Below are positions 23,735 to 32,328 of a stretch of 38,397 nucleotides of DNA, piece by piece (the stretch's first letter is position 1; each line of letters starts with the position of its first letter). Below the pieces are notes generated by a model. That model saw nothing but the letters and a program-made list of their open reading frames with translations. It was not told where the DNA came from and did not search any database. Source of the stretch: Oscillospiraceae bacterium (GTDB taxonomy: Bacteria; Bacillota; Clostridia; UBA1381); assembly GCA_022509005.1 (NCBI GenBank), contig JAFLUC010000017.1, positions 1 through 38,397 on the forward strand. The letters run 5' to 3'. A program made the translations under genes and the position numbers.

Positions 23735-25387
23735 TTAACAATCTTCTCTTATCATCTGGCGCGCATAGCTTTCGCCTGCTTCGCCTCCGCCGACTATTCT
23801 TGCAAGCTCGTGTACTCTGCCCTCATGATCAAGCTCACGCAGCGTGGTGCTCGCAAGCTCACCTTCGACATCCTTTATAATGAGGAAATGATTATCAGCC
23901 GCTGCTGCAAGCTGCGGGAGATGCGAAATGCAGATCACCTGCTTATCGCGCCCTATCGCTTTGAGCTTATCCGCGATCTTCTGCGCGGCTCCGCCGGAAA
24001 CTCCTGTGTCTATTTCATCAAAAATCAGCGTATCCACGCCGTCTGATTTTGCAAGAATTGATTTTATCGCAAGCATAACTCTTGAAAGCTCACCGCCCGA
24101 TGCGATCTTAACAAGCGGCTTTAAATCCTCACCGGGATTTGTGGCAATAACAAATTCCACCGCGTCTGCACCGTTTGCCGCATACTGCTGTGGGTTCAGG
24201 CTTACTGAGAATACCGCCTTTTCCATATTCAGCTCATGAAGCGCGTTTTCTATTTCTTTTGAAAGCGCTGTCGCCGCCTTCGTTCTTGCTGCTGTTAGAT
24301 TCGCTGCCACGTCTTTAAGTAGCTCTTTCACCTCTTTAAGCTCAATACGAAGCTTTTCGCTCTGTTCATCGCTTGTTTCTATTTCGTTAAGCTCAGCCTG
24401 CGCTCTCTGTCCGAAGCTGTTGATTTCTTCTATTGTGCTTCCGTACTTCCTTTTAAGCCTGTTTATTAAGTCAAGCCGTTCTTCAATCTCGTCAAGTGCT
24501 TGGCGGTCAAATTCAACACTTTCCCCAAAGCCGCGTATCTCACGCGCCGCATCCTCAACCGCATACATTGCCGAAGAGATTGACTCATACGCCTCCTTAA
24601 GCTCCGGGCTTACCTCAATAATTTCTGCTACCGCATTAACAGCCTCGCTTATCATGTCATACGCAGATTGTCCGTCCGGGTAGTCATACAGATTGACATA
24701 CGCCCTTTCGGCGTTCATGTTTATCTGCTCCGCATTTTCAAGCAGGCGGCGCTGTGCTAAAAGCTCCTCCTCTTCGCCGTCAGTAAGCGCTGCCGCAGTT
24801 ATCTCATTTATCTGATACGTAAGTAAATCGATTCTTTCTATACGCTCATGTTCATTGGTTTCAAGAGCTTGCAGTTTGCGGCTTATCGCTCTTGCTCTGT
24901 CATAATGCGCCTTGTATTCCGAAACAAGCGGTGATGTGCGCGCATACGAGTCAAGAAAACCGATATGCTTTGACGGGTTTAAAAGCGCCTGATTATCATG
25001 CTGACCGTGAATGTTTATAAGCATATCCGCAATATCACGAAGCAGATTAAGCGTTACTACAGTACCGTTTATCCTTGCCGTGCTCTTGCCCTCAGAGGTA
25101 AGACGGCGGCTTATTATAACGCAGTCATCATCTGTGTCTATATCGTTTTCATCAAGCACCGCGCGTACATCCTCGGGCATAGAAAACACAGCCTGTACCT
25201 CCGCCTTTTCCGCCCCGCGGCGCACAAGCTCCTTGCTCGCGCGACTGCCGAGTATCATATTTATAGAGTCTATAATAATTGATTTTCCCGCTCCGGTCTC
25301 ACCCGTAAGCACACTCATGCCGCAGCTGAATGAAACCTCCAGCCTGTCGATTACGGCAACATTCTTTATTGTAAGCTGTTCAAGCAT
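23735..25387 (-). CDS. recN: DNA repair protein RecN
   Basis: A 550-residue SMC-like ATPase of double-strand break repair. Walker A is GETGAGKS at 29-36. The central part is long coiled coil (about 150-365) with a hinge-like break. The C-terminal ABC half has the signature region around ASGGELSRVMLAIKS and Walker B LIFDEIDTGVSG. The protein gathers broken DNA ends and helps RecA. The ATG at 25387 follows AAGGCGG within the argR end, two bases after the argR stop. The order nadK-argR-recN is conserved in Clostridia and many Bacilli. Confidence 0.95.
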   Translation of the reverse strand: MLEQLTIKNVAVIDRLEVSFSCGMSVLTGETGAGKSIIIDSINMILGSRASKELVRRGAEKAEVQAVFSMPEDVRAVLDENDIDTDDDCVIISRRLTSEGKSTARINGTVVTLNLLRDIADMLINIHGQHDNQALLNPSKHIGFLDSYARTSPLVSEYKAHYDRARAISRKLQALETNEHERIERIDLLTYQINEITAAALTDGEEEELLAQRRLLENAEQINMNAERAYVNLYDYPDGQSAYDMISEAVNAVAEIIEVSPELKEAYESISSAMYAVEDAAREIRGFGESVEFDRQALDEIEERLDLINRLKRKYGSTIEEINSFGQRAQAELNEIETSDEQSEKLRIELKEVKELLKDVAANLTAARTKAATALSKEIENALHELNMEKAVFSVSLNPQQYAANGADAVEFVIATNPGEDLKPLVKIASGGELSRVMLAIKSILAKSDGVDTLIFDEIDTGVSGGAAQKIADKLKAIGRDKQVICISHLPQLAAAADNHFLIIKDVEGELASTTLRELDHEGRVHELARIVGGGEAGESYARQMIREDC

Positions 25388-25389
25388 AA

Positions 25390-25842
25390 TCAGTCCGCCT
25401 TAAATACGTTTTTCATTCTTCTCTCCAGCTCAACTGCTTTTTCCGGCGATTCGGTTATGATCAGAACCGTGTCATCACCGGCAATCGAGCCGAGAATATC
25501 CCGCCGCATAGTACCGTCTACAGCCGCAGCAACGGCTGATGCCATGCCCGGATATGTGTTTATAACGATCGTATGCATTGCCGAAACAATATTCTTAACC
25601 GAATCAGAAACCATGTCAACCCGCGTTGCGCTGCCTTCCTGCGCAGGCTCCGGTACAGAATACACTGAGCTTCCTCCGCTTGACGGAACCTTTATGAGTC
25701 CAAGCTCCTTGATGTCGCGCGAAATTGTTGCCTGAGTTATATTAAAGCCCTCACGGCGCAGAGTCTCAATTAGCTCGTCATGAGTATGTATCGGCATACT
25801 CTTTACTATTTTGATTATCTTGTTTTGTCTTTTATATTTCAT
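25390..25842 (-). CDS. argR: Arginine repressor ArgR/AhrC
   Basis: A 150-residue regulator. The N-terminal winged helix (about 1-70) includes the recognition segment TQATISRDIKELGLIKV. After a linker, the C-terminal domain (about 80-150) has the arginine-binding and hexamer-forming GSIAGDDTVLIITES. In the presence of arginine it represses arginine synthesis genes and in Firmicutes can activate catabolism. It sits between nadK (19 bases) and recN (2 bases), so it is co-transcribed from the nadK promoter. Its target genes are not in the window, though carB supplies the same pathway. Confidence 0.95.
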   Translation of the reverse strand: MKYKRQNKIIKIVKSMPIHTHDELIETLRREGFNITQATISRDIKELGLIKVPSSGGSSVYSVPEPAQEGSATRVDMVSDSVKNIVSAMHTIVINTYPGMASAVAAAVDGTMRRDILGSIAGDDTVLIITESPEKAVELERRMKNVFKAD

Positions 25843-25861
25843 CCCTTACCTCCAAGCCGGT

Positions 25862-26698
25862 TTATGAGAGTTTACTTATCAATGTATTATAAAAGCTGCT
25901 TGTTCCCACTCTTATAAGTTCAAATTTATAGTCCGATTTAGTTATTTTTATTTCGTCCTCAGGCGAGATGAATCTCTGCCGCTCGCCGTCGGTTGTAATA
26001 ATCGCGGAATTCTCTTTATAATCCTTTCCGAGACGAAGTGTCAGCCCGCGCTCCGCCGATAATACCGCGCTCCTGACCGAAAGCATATGCGCGCATATCG
26101 GGGTTGAAATATACAGGTTCATTCTCGGATCAACCACCGGTCCGCCCGCAGATATTGAATATCCGGTTGAGCCTGTGGGCGTCGCGATTATCAGCCCGTC
26201 TCCTACATAGTGGTTCACCAGTTCGCCATCGGTGAATAAATCAAGACTTATGAGCCGCATCCCTTCTGTTTTGGCGATCACAACATCGTTAAGCGCATGA
26301 TAGCTAACATTTTCATCATTAACCTGAATTTTAAGAAGCATACGATCCTCAATTGTGTATTCATCGTTGAGAATCTTATCTAAAGCCTGCTTCATCTCGC
26401 CCGGCTCCACCTCAGTTAAAAAACCAACCTTACCGAGATTTATTCCTATCGCCGGTATTTTGTTCCTTGCGCACCTTGCAGCAACCCGCAATAAGGTTCC
26501 GTCTCCGCCGATTACGACAGCTATATCCACGATTGACCAGAGCTGCTCGTATGGTACATATTTTATTCCGAAATCCTGCGGCAGCACGCAGTCGGAGGAC
26601 ATATATATTTCAGCCCTGCCTTTCAGCAGCTCCGCCGCGCTTATCGCCGTAATAAAACCTATATCCTTAGTTATATTGGTTATAATTGCAATTTTCAT
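25862..26698 (-). CDS. nadK: NAD kinase
   Basis: A 278-residue cytosolic enzyme that phosphorylates NAD to NADP. The GGDGTLL motif (residues 64-70, Asp66) and the NAD-binding PTGSTGYSISAGGPVVDP are intact, as is the NDVVI loop with the conserved Asn-Asp. Length is normal. The start follows GCGGAGCGGAG with short spacing. It is first in the nadK-argR-recN group and has a promoter just upstream, back to back with that of the P-type ATPase. Confidence 0.95.
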   Translation of the reverse strand: MKIAIITNITKDIGFITAISAAELLKGRAEIYMSSDCVLPQDFGIKYVPYEQLWSIVDIAVVIGGDGTLLRVAARCARNKIPAIGINLGKVGFLTEVEPGEMKQALDKILNDEYTIEDRMLLKIQVNDENVSYHALNDVVIAKTEGMRLISLDLFTDGELVNHYVGDGLIIATPTGSTGYSISAGGPVVDPRMNLYISTPICAHMLSVRSAVLSAERGLTLRLGKDYKENSAIITTDGERQRFISPEDEIKITKSDYKFELIRVGTSSFYNTLISKLS

Positions 26699-26734
26699 TA
26701 CTCCGCTCCGCCGATCATGATATATTTTTTAATA

Positions 26735-26763
26735 ATTATACACCATTTGTATAAATTTTGCAA
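26735..26763 (-). promoter_or_regulatory. Promoter of nadK-argR-recN
   Basis: On the minus strand TTGCAA (26763-26758), 17 bases, TATAAT (26740-26735). It is divergent from, and about 30 bases away from, the promoter of the ATPase gene. Confidence 0.75.
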
Positions 26764-26792
26764 GTAATATATGAAATTTAACCTCAGGTTTA

Positions 26793-26821
26793 TTGACTTT
26801 AATTTATGGTTATGCTAAAAT
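26793..26821 (+). promoter_or_regulatory. Promoter of the P-type ATPase gene
   Basis: TTGACT (26793-26798), 17 bases, TAAAAT (26816-26821) with an extended -10 TGC before it. The leader is short and has TGAGGT ahead of the ATG at 26852. Confidence 0.8.
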
Positions 26822-26851
26822 AATCTCACACAACGAAATGAGGTACCTATC

Positions 26852-29218
26852 ATGCTTTCAGATAAAATTAAGCGATTCACACCTTCCTGTGAAACCGGAC
26901 TCACGTCCGAACAGATAGAGGAACATAAAAAGCAGGGAGCCGTAAATGTTGTCACAAAATCAAATTCGGTTACTGTTAAAGGAATAATCTGCAGAAATGT
27001 ATTTACGTATTTTAATCTGATTTTTGCCGTGTTGGCAGCGCTGCTTATACTGGTACGCGCATATCACGGTCTGAGCTTTATGCCGATTATCATTATAAAT
27101 ACGCTTATCGGTATAATTCAGCAAATACGCTCAAAGCGCACGCTTGATAAACTGAATATGCTCCACGCGCCGCATGCCACGCTTATACGCAGCGGAATAC
27201 AGATCGAAGTTTCAACTGAGGAGGCCGTGCTTGACGATATTGCGGTATTTTCCGCCGGAAATCAGATCTATGCGGATGCGGTTGTTGAGGACGGCGAGGT
27301 GAATGTTAACGAATCACTGCTCACCGGAGAAGCCGATGAAATATTAAAGAAGCCCGGCGACATGCTCATGTCCGGCAGCTTTATCGTTTCCGGCTCGTGC
27401 CGGGCAAGACTTGACGCAGTCGGCGACGATTCGTATATAGCGAAGCTTTCAGCTAAGGCAAAACAGACCGATGCCCGCGAGCATTCAAAGCTCATGGCGT
27501 CACTTAATCTGCTTATAAAGATTGTAGGCATCGTTATAATCCCGATGGGGATAATAATGTTCTGCCAGCAGTATTTCATTGAGCATCTCAGCGCTCAGGA
27601 CTGCGTGTCAGCAATGGTTGCGGCACTGCTGGGTATGATCCCCGAGGGACTTTATCTCCTTTCAAGCGTTGCTCTCGCGCTCAGCGTTATGAATCTTTCT
27701 CGGCGCAATGTGCTCGTTCATGACATGGCATGTGTTGAAACGCTAGCAAGAGTAAATATTTTATGTGTTGATAAAACCGGAACTATAACCGAAAACACAA
27801 TGGAGGTAATCCGGTCAGAAGCGCTTAACGGTACAGATATAGAGGAGCTGAAGCTTACGCTCGGCAGCTTCGCCGCGGCAATGACGGACGATAACTCCAC
27901 CATGCGAGCTATTAAAAAGGTGTTTAAAAAGACCGACAACCGCACAGCCAACGCTGTTACGGCATTTTCCTCCGCTGTGAAATATTCATCAGCCGTACTC
28001 GGCGGCACACCGTATGTTTTAGGCGCGCCGGAGCTGGTATTAAGAGAGGATTATATAAATTACCGTGATAAAATCGAGCTGTACGCCGCACAGGGATTCC
28101 GCGTGGTAGTGCTATGCGAGAGCCCGGTTCCGGCTGACGGAACCCCGCTTACCATGCCCGTTAAGCCGATGGGGCTTGTTCTTTTAAGGAATCCGATAAG
28201 AGAAAATGCTCCCGCCACCTTCCGCTATTTCAAGGAGCAGGGAGTTGAGATAAAAGTAATTTCCGGCGACAATCCCGTCACGGTTTCAAGCGTTGCGCTT
28301 GACGCCGGAATAGACGGCGCGGAAAAACATATTGATGTATCCGCGCTTGAGTTAGACGAGCTTAAGAAAATCGCGAAAAACACCGTAGTGTTCGGCAGAG
28401 TCACACCCGAGAAGAAGCTTGCGCTCATTGAAGCACTGCGCGAGGACGGAAATACCGTCGCAATGACCGGCGACGGTGTAAACGATGTACTCGCCTTAAA
28501 GGAGGCCGACTGCTCGGTTGCAATGGCGTCAGGAAGTGAAGCCGCACAGAATGTATCACAAATGGTACTGCTTGACTCTGACTTTTCAGGCATGCCCGAT
28601 ATCGTTCTTGAGGGCAGACGCGTTATAAACAATCTTGAACGAAGCGCGGGACTGTTTCTGAGAAAGAATATATATTCACTGCTGCTCGCGCTGTTTACAA
28701 TGATCGCTGTCTTCAAATATCCGCTCGAACCGCAGCAGGCGACGCTTATAAACGCGTTCACGATCGGTATGCCTGCATTTTTGCTCGCGCTTGAGGCGAA
28801 TAAAAGTATTATAAAGGGTAATTTTCTTTCAAATGTAATACTTAAGGCTCTTCCGGCTGCGCTTGCAAACTTCATAACACTAAGTTCGCTGCTAGAATAC
28901 GGCAGTATGCACAGAATAAATAACGATACTCTTACAATGATCGCTACGCTTGTGCTCGGCATATCTGGTATTGTTGTGCTGTTCTCAATCTGTCGTCCGC
29001 TCAGCTTTTACAGAGGTGCTGTTCTTATCGCATCGGCTTTGGGATTTGCACTGTTTTCGTATGTGCTGCGCGATTACTTCAGTTTCGTACCGCTGACATT
29101 TGAGATCATAAAGCTTACGATGATATTCTCATTAATCGTTACGGCGCTGTTTGTTATGTTCTCAATTATTATGATTTGTATAAGAGAAGCCGTGAAAAAA
29201 AGAAGAAAAACGCGTTAG
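26852..29218 (+). CDS. P-type cation-transporting ATPase, CtpE-like
   Basis: A 788-residue ion pump. Domains in order: two N-terminal membrane helices, actuator domain with LLTGEADEI (TGEA in place of the common TGES), helices carrying the ion-site motif GMIPEGLYLLSSVA, the phosphorylation motif DKTGTITENT with Asp307, a short nucleotide-binding domain, the hinge TGDGVNDVLALKEAD, and six C-terminal helices. The PEGL motif and compact size match the CtpE / type II-like group; mycobacterial CtpE has been linked to calcium uptake, so calcium is the best guess for the ion. It stands alone with its own promoter. Potassium or another cation cannot be excluded. Confidence 0.85.
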   Translation: MLSDKIKRFTPSCETGLTSEQIEEHKKQGAVNVVTKSNSVTVKGIICRNVFTYFNLIFAVLAALLILVRAYHGLSFMPIIIINTLIGIIQQIRSKRTLDKLNMLHAPHATLIRSGIQIEVSTEEAVLDDIAVFSAGNQIYADAVVEDGEVNVNESLLTGEADEILKKPGDMLMSGSFIVSGSCRARLDAVGDDSYIAKLSAKAKQTDAREHSKLMASLNLLIKIVGIVIIPMGIIMFCQQYFIEHLSAQDCVSAMVAALLGMIPEGLYLLSSVALALSVMNLSRRNVLVHDMACVETLARVNILCVDKTGTITENTMEVIRSEALNGTDIEELKLTLGSFAAAMTDDNSTMRAIKKVFKKTDNRTANAVTAFSSAVKYSSAVLGGTPYVLGAPELVLREDYINYRDKIELYAAQGFRVVVLCESPVPADGTPLTMPVKPMGLVLLRNPIRENAPATFRYFKEQGVEIKVISGDNPVTVSSVALDAGIDGAEKHIDVSALELDELKKIAKNTVVFGRVTPEKKLALIEALREDGNTVAMTGDGVNDVLALKEADCSVAMASGSEAAQNVSQMVLLDSDFSGMPDIVLEGRRVINNLERSAGLFLRKNIYSLLLALFTMIAVFKYPLEPQQATLINAFTIGMPAFLLALEANKSIIKGNFLSNVILKALPAALANFITLSSLLEYGSMHRINNDTLTMIATLVLGISGIVVLFSICRPLSFYRGAVLIASALGFALFSYVLRDYFSFVPLTFEIIKLTMIFSLIVTALFVMFSIIMICIREAVKKRRKTR

Positions 29219-29263
29219 AACACAGCAAAAGGGGCAGTTTTCCGGTAATTTTGCCCGGTTTAC

Positions 29264-29292
29264 TTGACATCAATATATATCTATGCTATAAT
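29264..29292 (+). promoter_or_regulatory. Promoter of the metal ABC transporter operon
   Basis: TTGACA (29264-29269), 17 bases, TATAAT (29287-29292), with extended -10 TGC. A loose inverted repeat (ATAATT at 29289-29294 with AATTAT further down) spans the start region and could bind a metal-responsive repressor such as Zur or a DtxR-type protein; this is not firm. Confidence 0.85.
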
Positions 29293-29322
29293 TAGGTTTC
29301 CGCAAATTATGGAGGTTTATTT

Positions 29323-30276
29323 ATGAGAAGAATTATTTCTTTGATCGCTGCGGCGGCAATGTTCTGTCTTTGCGCGTGCAGCCCAAAAGGAAATTCAGAT
29401 ACTCGGTCCCATTTGGAAGCTGACAAGCTTAAAATAGTAACAACTATATTCCCCGAATATGACTGGGTGAAGGAAATCGCAGGCGATAACGGCGCCGATA
29501 TAACGCTTATGCTTGATAGCGGTGTAGATCTTCATAGCTATCAGCCCACCGTTGATGATATTCTTGAAATTTCAGATTGCGATATGTTTATTTATATCGG
29601 CGGTGAGTCAGACGAATGGATAGAGGACGCCCTTGCAGAGGCAGACAATAAGAATATGGTTGTTTTAAATCTCCTTGATATACTCGGTGAGAATGCAAAG
29701 GAAGAAGAGGTTGTTCAGGGTATGCAGAGCAGCCTTGAAGAGGCTGAATATGATGAGCATATATGGCTTTCACTAAAAAATGCAAAGATTCTTTGCAGAG
29801 CGATTGCCGACTCACTTTCGGAAATTGACAGCAAAAACGCGTCAAGCTACAACAGCAACGCGGACGCATATATAAAAAAGCTTTCCGAGCTAGATAATGA
29901 ATATAAGGCTGCTATAGATTCCGCTCCTGTGAAAACGCTTCTGTTCGGCGGGCGTTTTCCGTTCCGATATATGACAGACGACTATGGACTTAATTATTAT
30001 GCCGCGTTTGCCGGCTGCTCGGCCGAAACGGAGGCAAGCTTTGAAACAATACTTTTCCTGGCACAGAAAGCTGACGAGCTTGGGCTTAACAGTATAATAC
30101 AGGTAGACGGCTCCGATGCGAAAATGGCTGAAACAATCAGACAAAGCTCAAATGCGCAAAATATTTTAACGCTTGATGCCATGCAGGCCGTGACCTCGGC
30201 GGATATTGCGAACGGCGTTACATATATTTCTATTATGAATAAAAATCTGGATGTGCTCAAAGAGGCTTTGCAATAG
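29323..30276 (+). CDS. Metal ABC transporter substrate-binding lipoprotein (ZnuA-like)
   Basis: A 317-residue lipoprotein: lipobox LCAC puts the lipidated residue at Cys19, so it is anchored on the outer face of the membrane. It belongs to the cluster A-I family for zinc or manganese: TTIFPEYDWVKEIAG, His71 in VDLHSYQPT, and His146 in DEHIWLS are metal ligands. At the third ligand site, where most members have His (H-x-x-F-x-Y), this one reads GGRFPFRYMTDDYGL, so a ligand is replaced. The His-rich loop of ZnuA is absent; an acidic run EEAEYDEH stands near it. First gene of a three-gene operon, 12 bases before the ATPase gene. Confidence 0.9.
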   Translation: MRRIISLIAAAAMFCLCACSPKGNSDTRSHLEADKLKIVTTIFPEYDWVKEIAGDNGADITLMLDSGVDLHSYQPTVDDILEISDCDMFIYIGGESDEWIEDALAEADNKNMVVLNLLDILGENAKEEEVVQGMQSSLEEAEYDEHIWLSLKNAKILCRAIADSLSEIDSKNASSYNSNADAYIKKLSELDNEYKAAIDSAPVKTLLFGGRFPFRYMTDDYGLNYYAAFAGCSAETEASFETILFLAQKADELGLNSIIQVDGSDAKMAETIRQSSNAQNILTLDAMQAVTSADIANGVTYISIMNKNLDVLKEALQ

Positions 30277-30288
30277 AGGAGAATAAGA

Positions 30289-30999
30289 ATGGCTTTAATC
30301 ACTTGTCAGGATTTATCGCTCGGCTACGATTCGCATATCGTAGCTGATAATCTTAACTTTACCGTAAATAAAGGCGATTATCTTTGTATTGTCGGCGAAA
30401 ATGGTTCGGGCAAAACGACGCTTATGAAAACACTGCTCAATCTGCGTGAACCGCTCGGGGGCAGAGTTTTAATCGGTGATGAACTTGGCGCGAACGAGAT
30501 CGGATATCTTCCGCAGCAGACACCGGTACAGAAGGACTTCCCTGCATCGGTTAGGGAAATTGTTCTTTCGGGATGTCAGGGTCGCTGCGGTCTTCGTCCG
30601 TTTTACAATAAGAAGGAAAAACAGCTTGCCGAGGATTGCATCAGGCGGATGGGAATATCAGATCTTTCCCGCCGCTGTTACCGCGATCTTTCGGGCGGTC
30701 AGCAGCAGAGGGTTTTGCTTGCAAGAGCACTGTGCGCGGCGCGTAAGGTTCTGCTGTTAGATGAGCCTGTTGCCGGGCTTGACCCGAAAGCAACTTCGGA
30801 TATGTACAGTCTTATAAAAGAGCTGAACGACGACGGCATAACTATTATTATGATTTCTCACGATATGTCTGCTGCCGTGAAATACGCAAGCCATATACTG
30901 CATCTCGGGCAAAGTCAATTTTTCGGCACTACAAATGAATATCTTAAGAGCAGTATAGGGCAATATTTTCTCTTTGAGAACGGCGGTGATAACATATGA
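30289..30999 (+). CDS. Metal ABC transporter ATP-binding protein (ZnuC-like)
   Basis: A 236-residue cytosolic ATPase with Walker A GENGSGKTT, ABC signature LSGGQQQRVLLARAL, Walker B VLLLDEP and the switch His in ISHDM. Together with the permease and lipoprotein it imports zinc or manganese. Start after GAGGAGAATAAG. It overlaps the permease start in ATGA. Confidence 0.93.
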   Translation: MALITCQDLSLGYDSHIVADNLNFTVNKGDYLCIVGENGSGKTTLMKTLLNLREPLGGRVLIGDELGANEIGYLPQQTPVQKDFPASVREIVLSGCQGRCGLRPFYNKKEKQLAEDCIRRMGISDLSRRCYRDLSGGQQQRVLLARALCAARKVLLLDEPVAGLDPKATSDMYSLIKELNDDGITIIMISHDMSAAVKYASHILHLGQSQFFGTTNEYLKSSIGQYFLFENGGDNI

Positions 31000-31841
31000 T
31001 AGATAAGCTTATAATATATTTTAACTACCCGTTTGTGCGATATGCGTTCATCGTTGGTGTTCTTGTCTCATTGTGCTCATCACTTTTGGGGGTAACACTC
31101 GTTCTTAAACGCTTCTCATTCATAGGCGATGGGTTATCGCATGTAGCGTTCGGATCTATAGCGATTGCAAGTGTTCTGAATCTTTCTAACAATCTGATGC
31201 TGGTGATGCCGGTCACAATGATAAGCGCGGTGCTCCTTTTGAGAACGGGGCAGAATGCAAAAATAAAGGGCGACGCGGCAATAGCAATGATTTCCGCCGG
31301 AGCGCTCGCGTTCGGATATATGCTTATGAATATATTTTCAAAATCATCCAATCTTTCCGGAGATATATGCAGCACATTATTCGGCTCGACCTCAATGCTT
31401 ACTTTAACCTTACGCGACGTCCGGTTATGTATAGTGCTTTCGGCTGTGGTTCTGTTGATATTTTTACTGTTTTACAATAAAATTTTTGCCGTAACCTTTG
31501 ATGAAAGCTTCGCAAAAGCTGCGGGAACAAGAGCGGATCTGTATAATCTGCTCATTGCAGTAGTGATAGCAGTTATAATCGTACTAGCCATGAACCTTGT
31601 AGGCTCGCTTCTGATTTCAGCGCTTATGATATTCCCCGCGCTTTCGGCAATGCGGATATTTTCCAGTTTCAAATCAGTAACGATATTTTCGGTTGTACTC
31701 TCTATCACATGCGCGGCCCTTGGCATGATAATATCAATATTTGCCGGAACTCCTGTAGGCGCAACGATCGTATCGGTTGACGCCGCAGCGTTTATATTAT
31801 GCTGTGCCGCGGGAACGATAGCAGGAACTGTTCGCAAATAA
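30996..31841 (+). CDS. Metal ABC transporter permease (ZnuB-like)
   Basis: A 281-residue inner-membrane protein with about eight hydrophobic segments. The opening YPFVRYAFIVGVLVSLCSSLLGV followed by LVLKRFSFIGDGLSHVAFGS is the marker of the ABC-3 permease family, and the end LLISALMIFPALSAMRI is also typical. It forms the channel for the metal delivered by the lipoprotein. Last gene of the operon, with a strong terminator 5 bases on. Confidence 0.93.
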   Translation: MIDKLIIYFNYPFVRYAFIVGVLVSLCSSLLGVTLVLKRFSFIGDGLSHVAFGSIAIASVLNLSNNLMLVMPVTMISAVLLLRTGQNAKIKGDAAIAMISAGALAFGYMLMNIFSKSSNLSGDICSTLFGSTSMLTLTLRDVRLCIVLSAVVLLIFLLFYNKIFAVTFDESFAKAAGTRADLYNLLIAVVIAVIIVLAMNLVGSLLISALMIFPALSAMRIFSSFKSVTIFSVVLSITCAALGMIISIFAGTPVGATIVSVDAAAFILCCAAGTIAGTVRK

Positions 31842-31845
31842 TTCA

Positions 31846-31890
31846 AAAAATTCAGCCGCCCGGGTTATGCCCGCGCGGCTGAATTTTTTC
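31846..31890. terminator. Bidirectional terminator between znu-type operon and spore protein gene
   Basis: A 15-base arm (31846-31860) pairs with 31876-31890 and encloses an inner CGGG/CCCG hairpin. A6 and T6 ends make it work in both directions. Confidence 0.92.
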
Positions 31891-31902
31891 TGTTATTTCA
31901 AC

Positions 31903-32094
31903 TTACTTTATACGGTTCTCGTAGTCCTCTACCATCTTCTTAACCATCTGGCCGCCTATTGAACCTGCCTGCTTCGTTGTAAGATCGCCGTTATAGCCCT
32001 CCTTGAGCTGTACGCCAACCTCGCTTGCGGCCTCCATCTTGAACTGATCCATAGCCTTTCTTGCTTCAGGTACTGTTAATTTATTTCTGCTCAT
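31903..32094 (-). CDS. Alpha/beta-type small acid-soluble spore protein
   Basis: A 63-residue protein with the two conserved segments of the family: KMEAASEVGVQL near residues 19-30, which contains the germination protease cleavage site between the E and V/I of the motif E-x-x-x-E-V/I-G-V, and GYNGDLTTKQAGSIGGQMVKKMV in the second helix that lies in the DNA minor groove. These proteins coat and protect spore DNA. The start follows AGGAGGG. Expression is expected from a forespore sigma-G promoter, but I could not place one with confidence. It is direct evidence that the organism belongs to a spore-forming lineage. Confidence 0.96.
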   Translation of the reverse strand: MSRNKLTVPEARKAMDQFKMEAASEVGVQLKEGYNGDLTTKQAGSIGGQMVKKMVEDYENRIK

Positions 32095-32328
32095 TTTATT
32101 TCCCTCCTCTTGATCATAGTCCTTACCGCGCCGATGTCATACGTTCCCGCACATTATGCGAAAGTGTATGGCGTCGCCGCAAATCTATCTAAAGTATGCC
32201 GACTTGATCTGCAGCTCCTGTCGAACTCTATCGAATCGTATCGGCTACGGTAGTATTCTGTGCAGTTTACGGCTATATATGCTTAGTAATTTATGATAAA
32301 GAAGAGAATTTTTTTATCTCTCTGTGTC

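Noticed and set aside
32095..32328. Forespore sigma-G promoter for the spore protein gene
   Set aside because: CATA-type hexamers occur, but no pair has the expected spacing, so I did not assign one. No gene or clear structure was seen in this gap.
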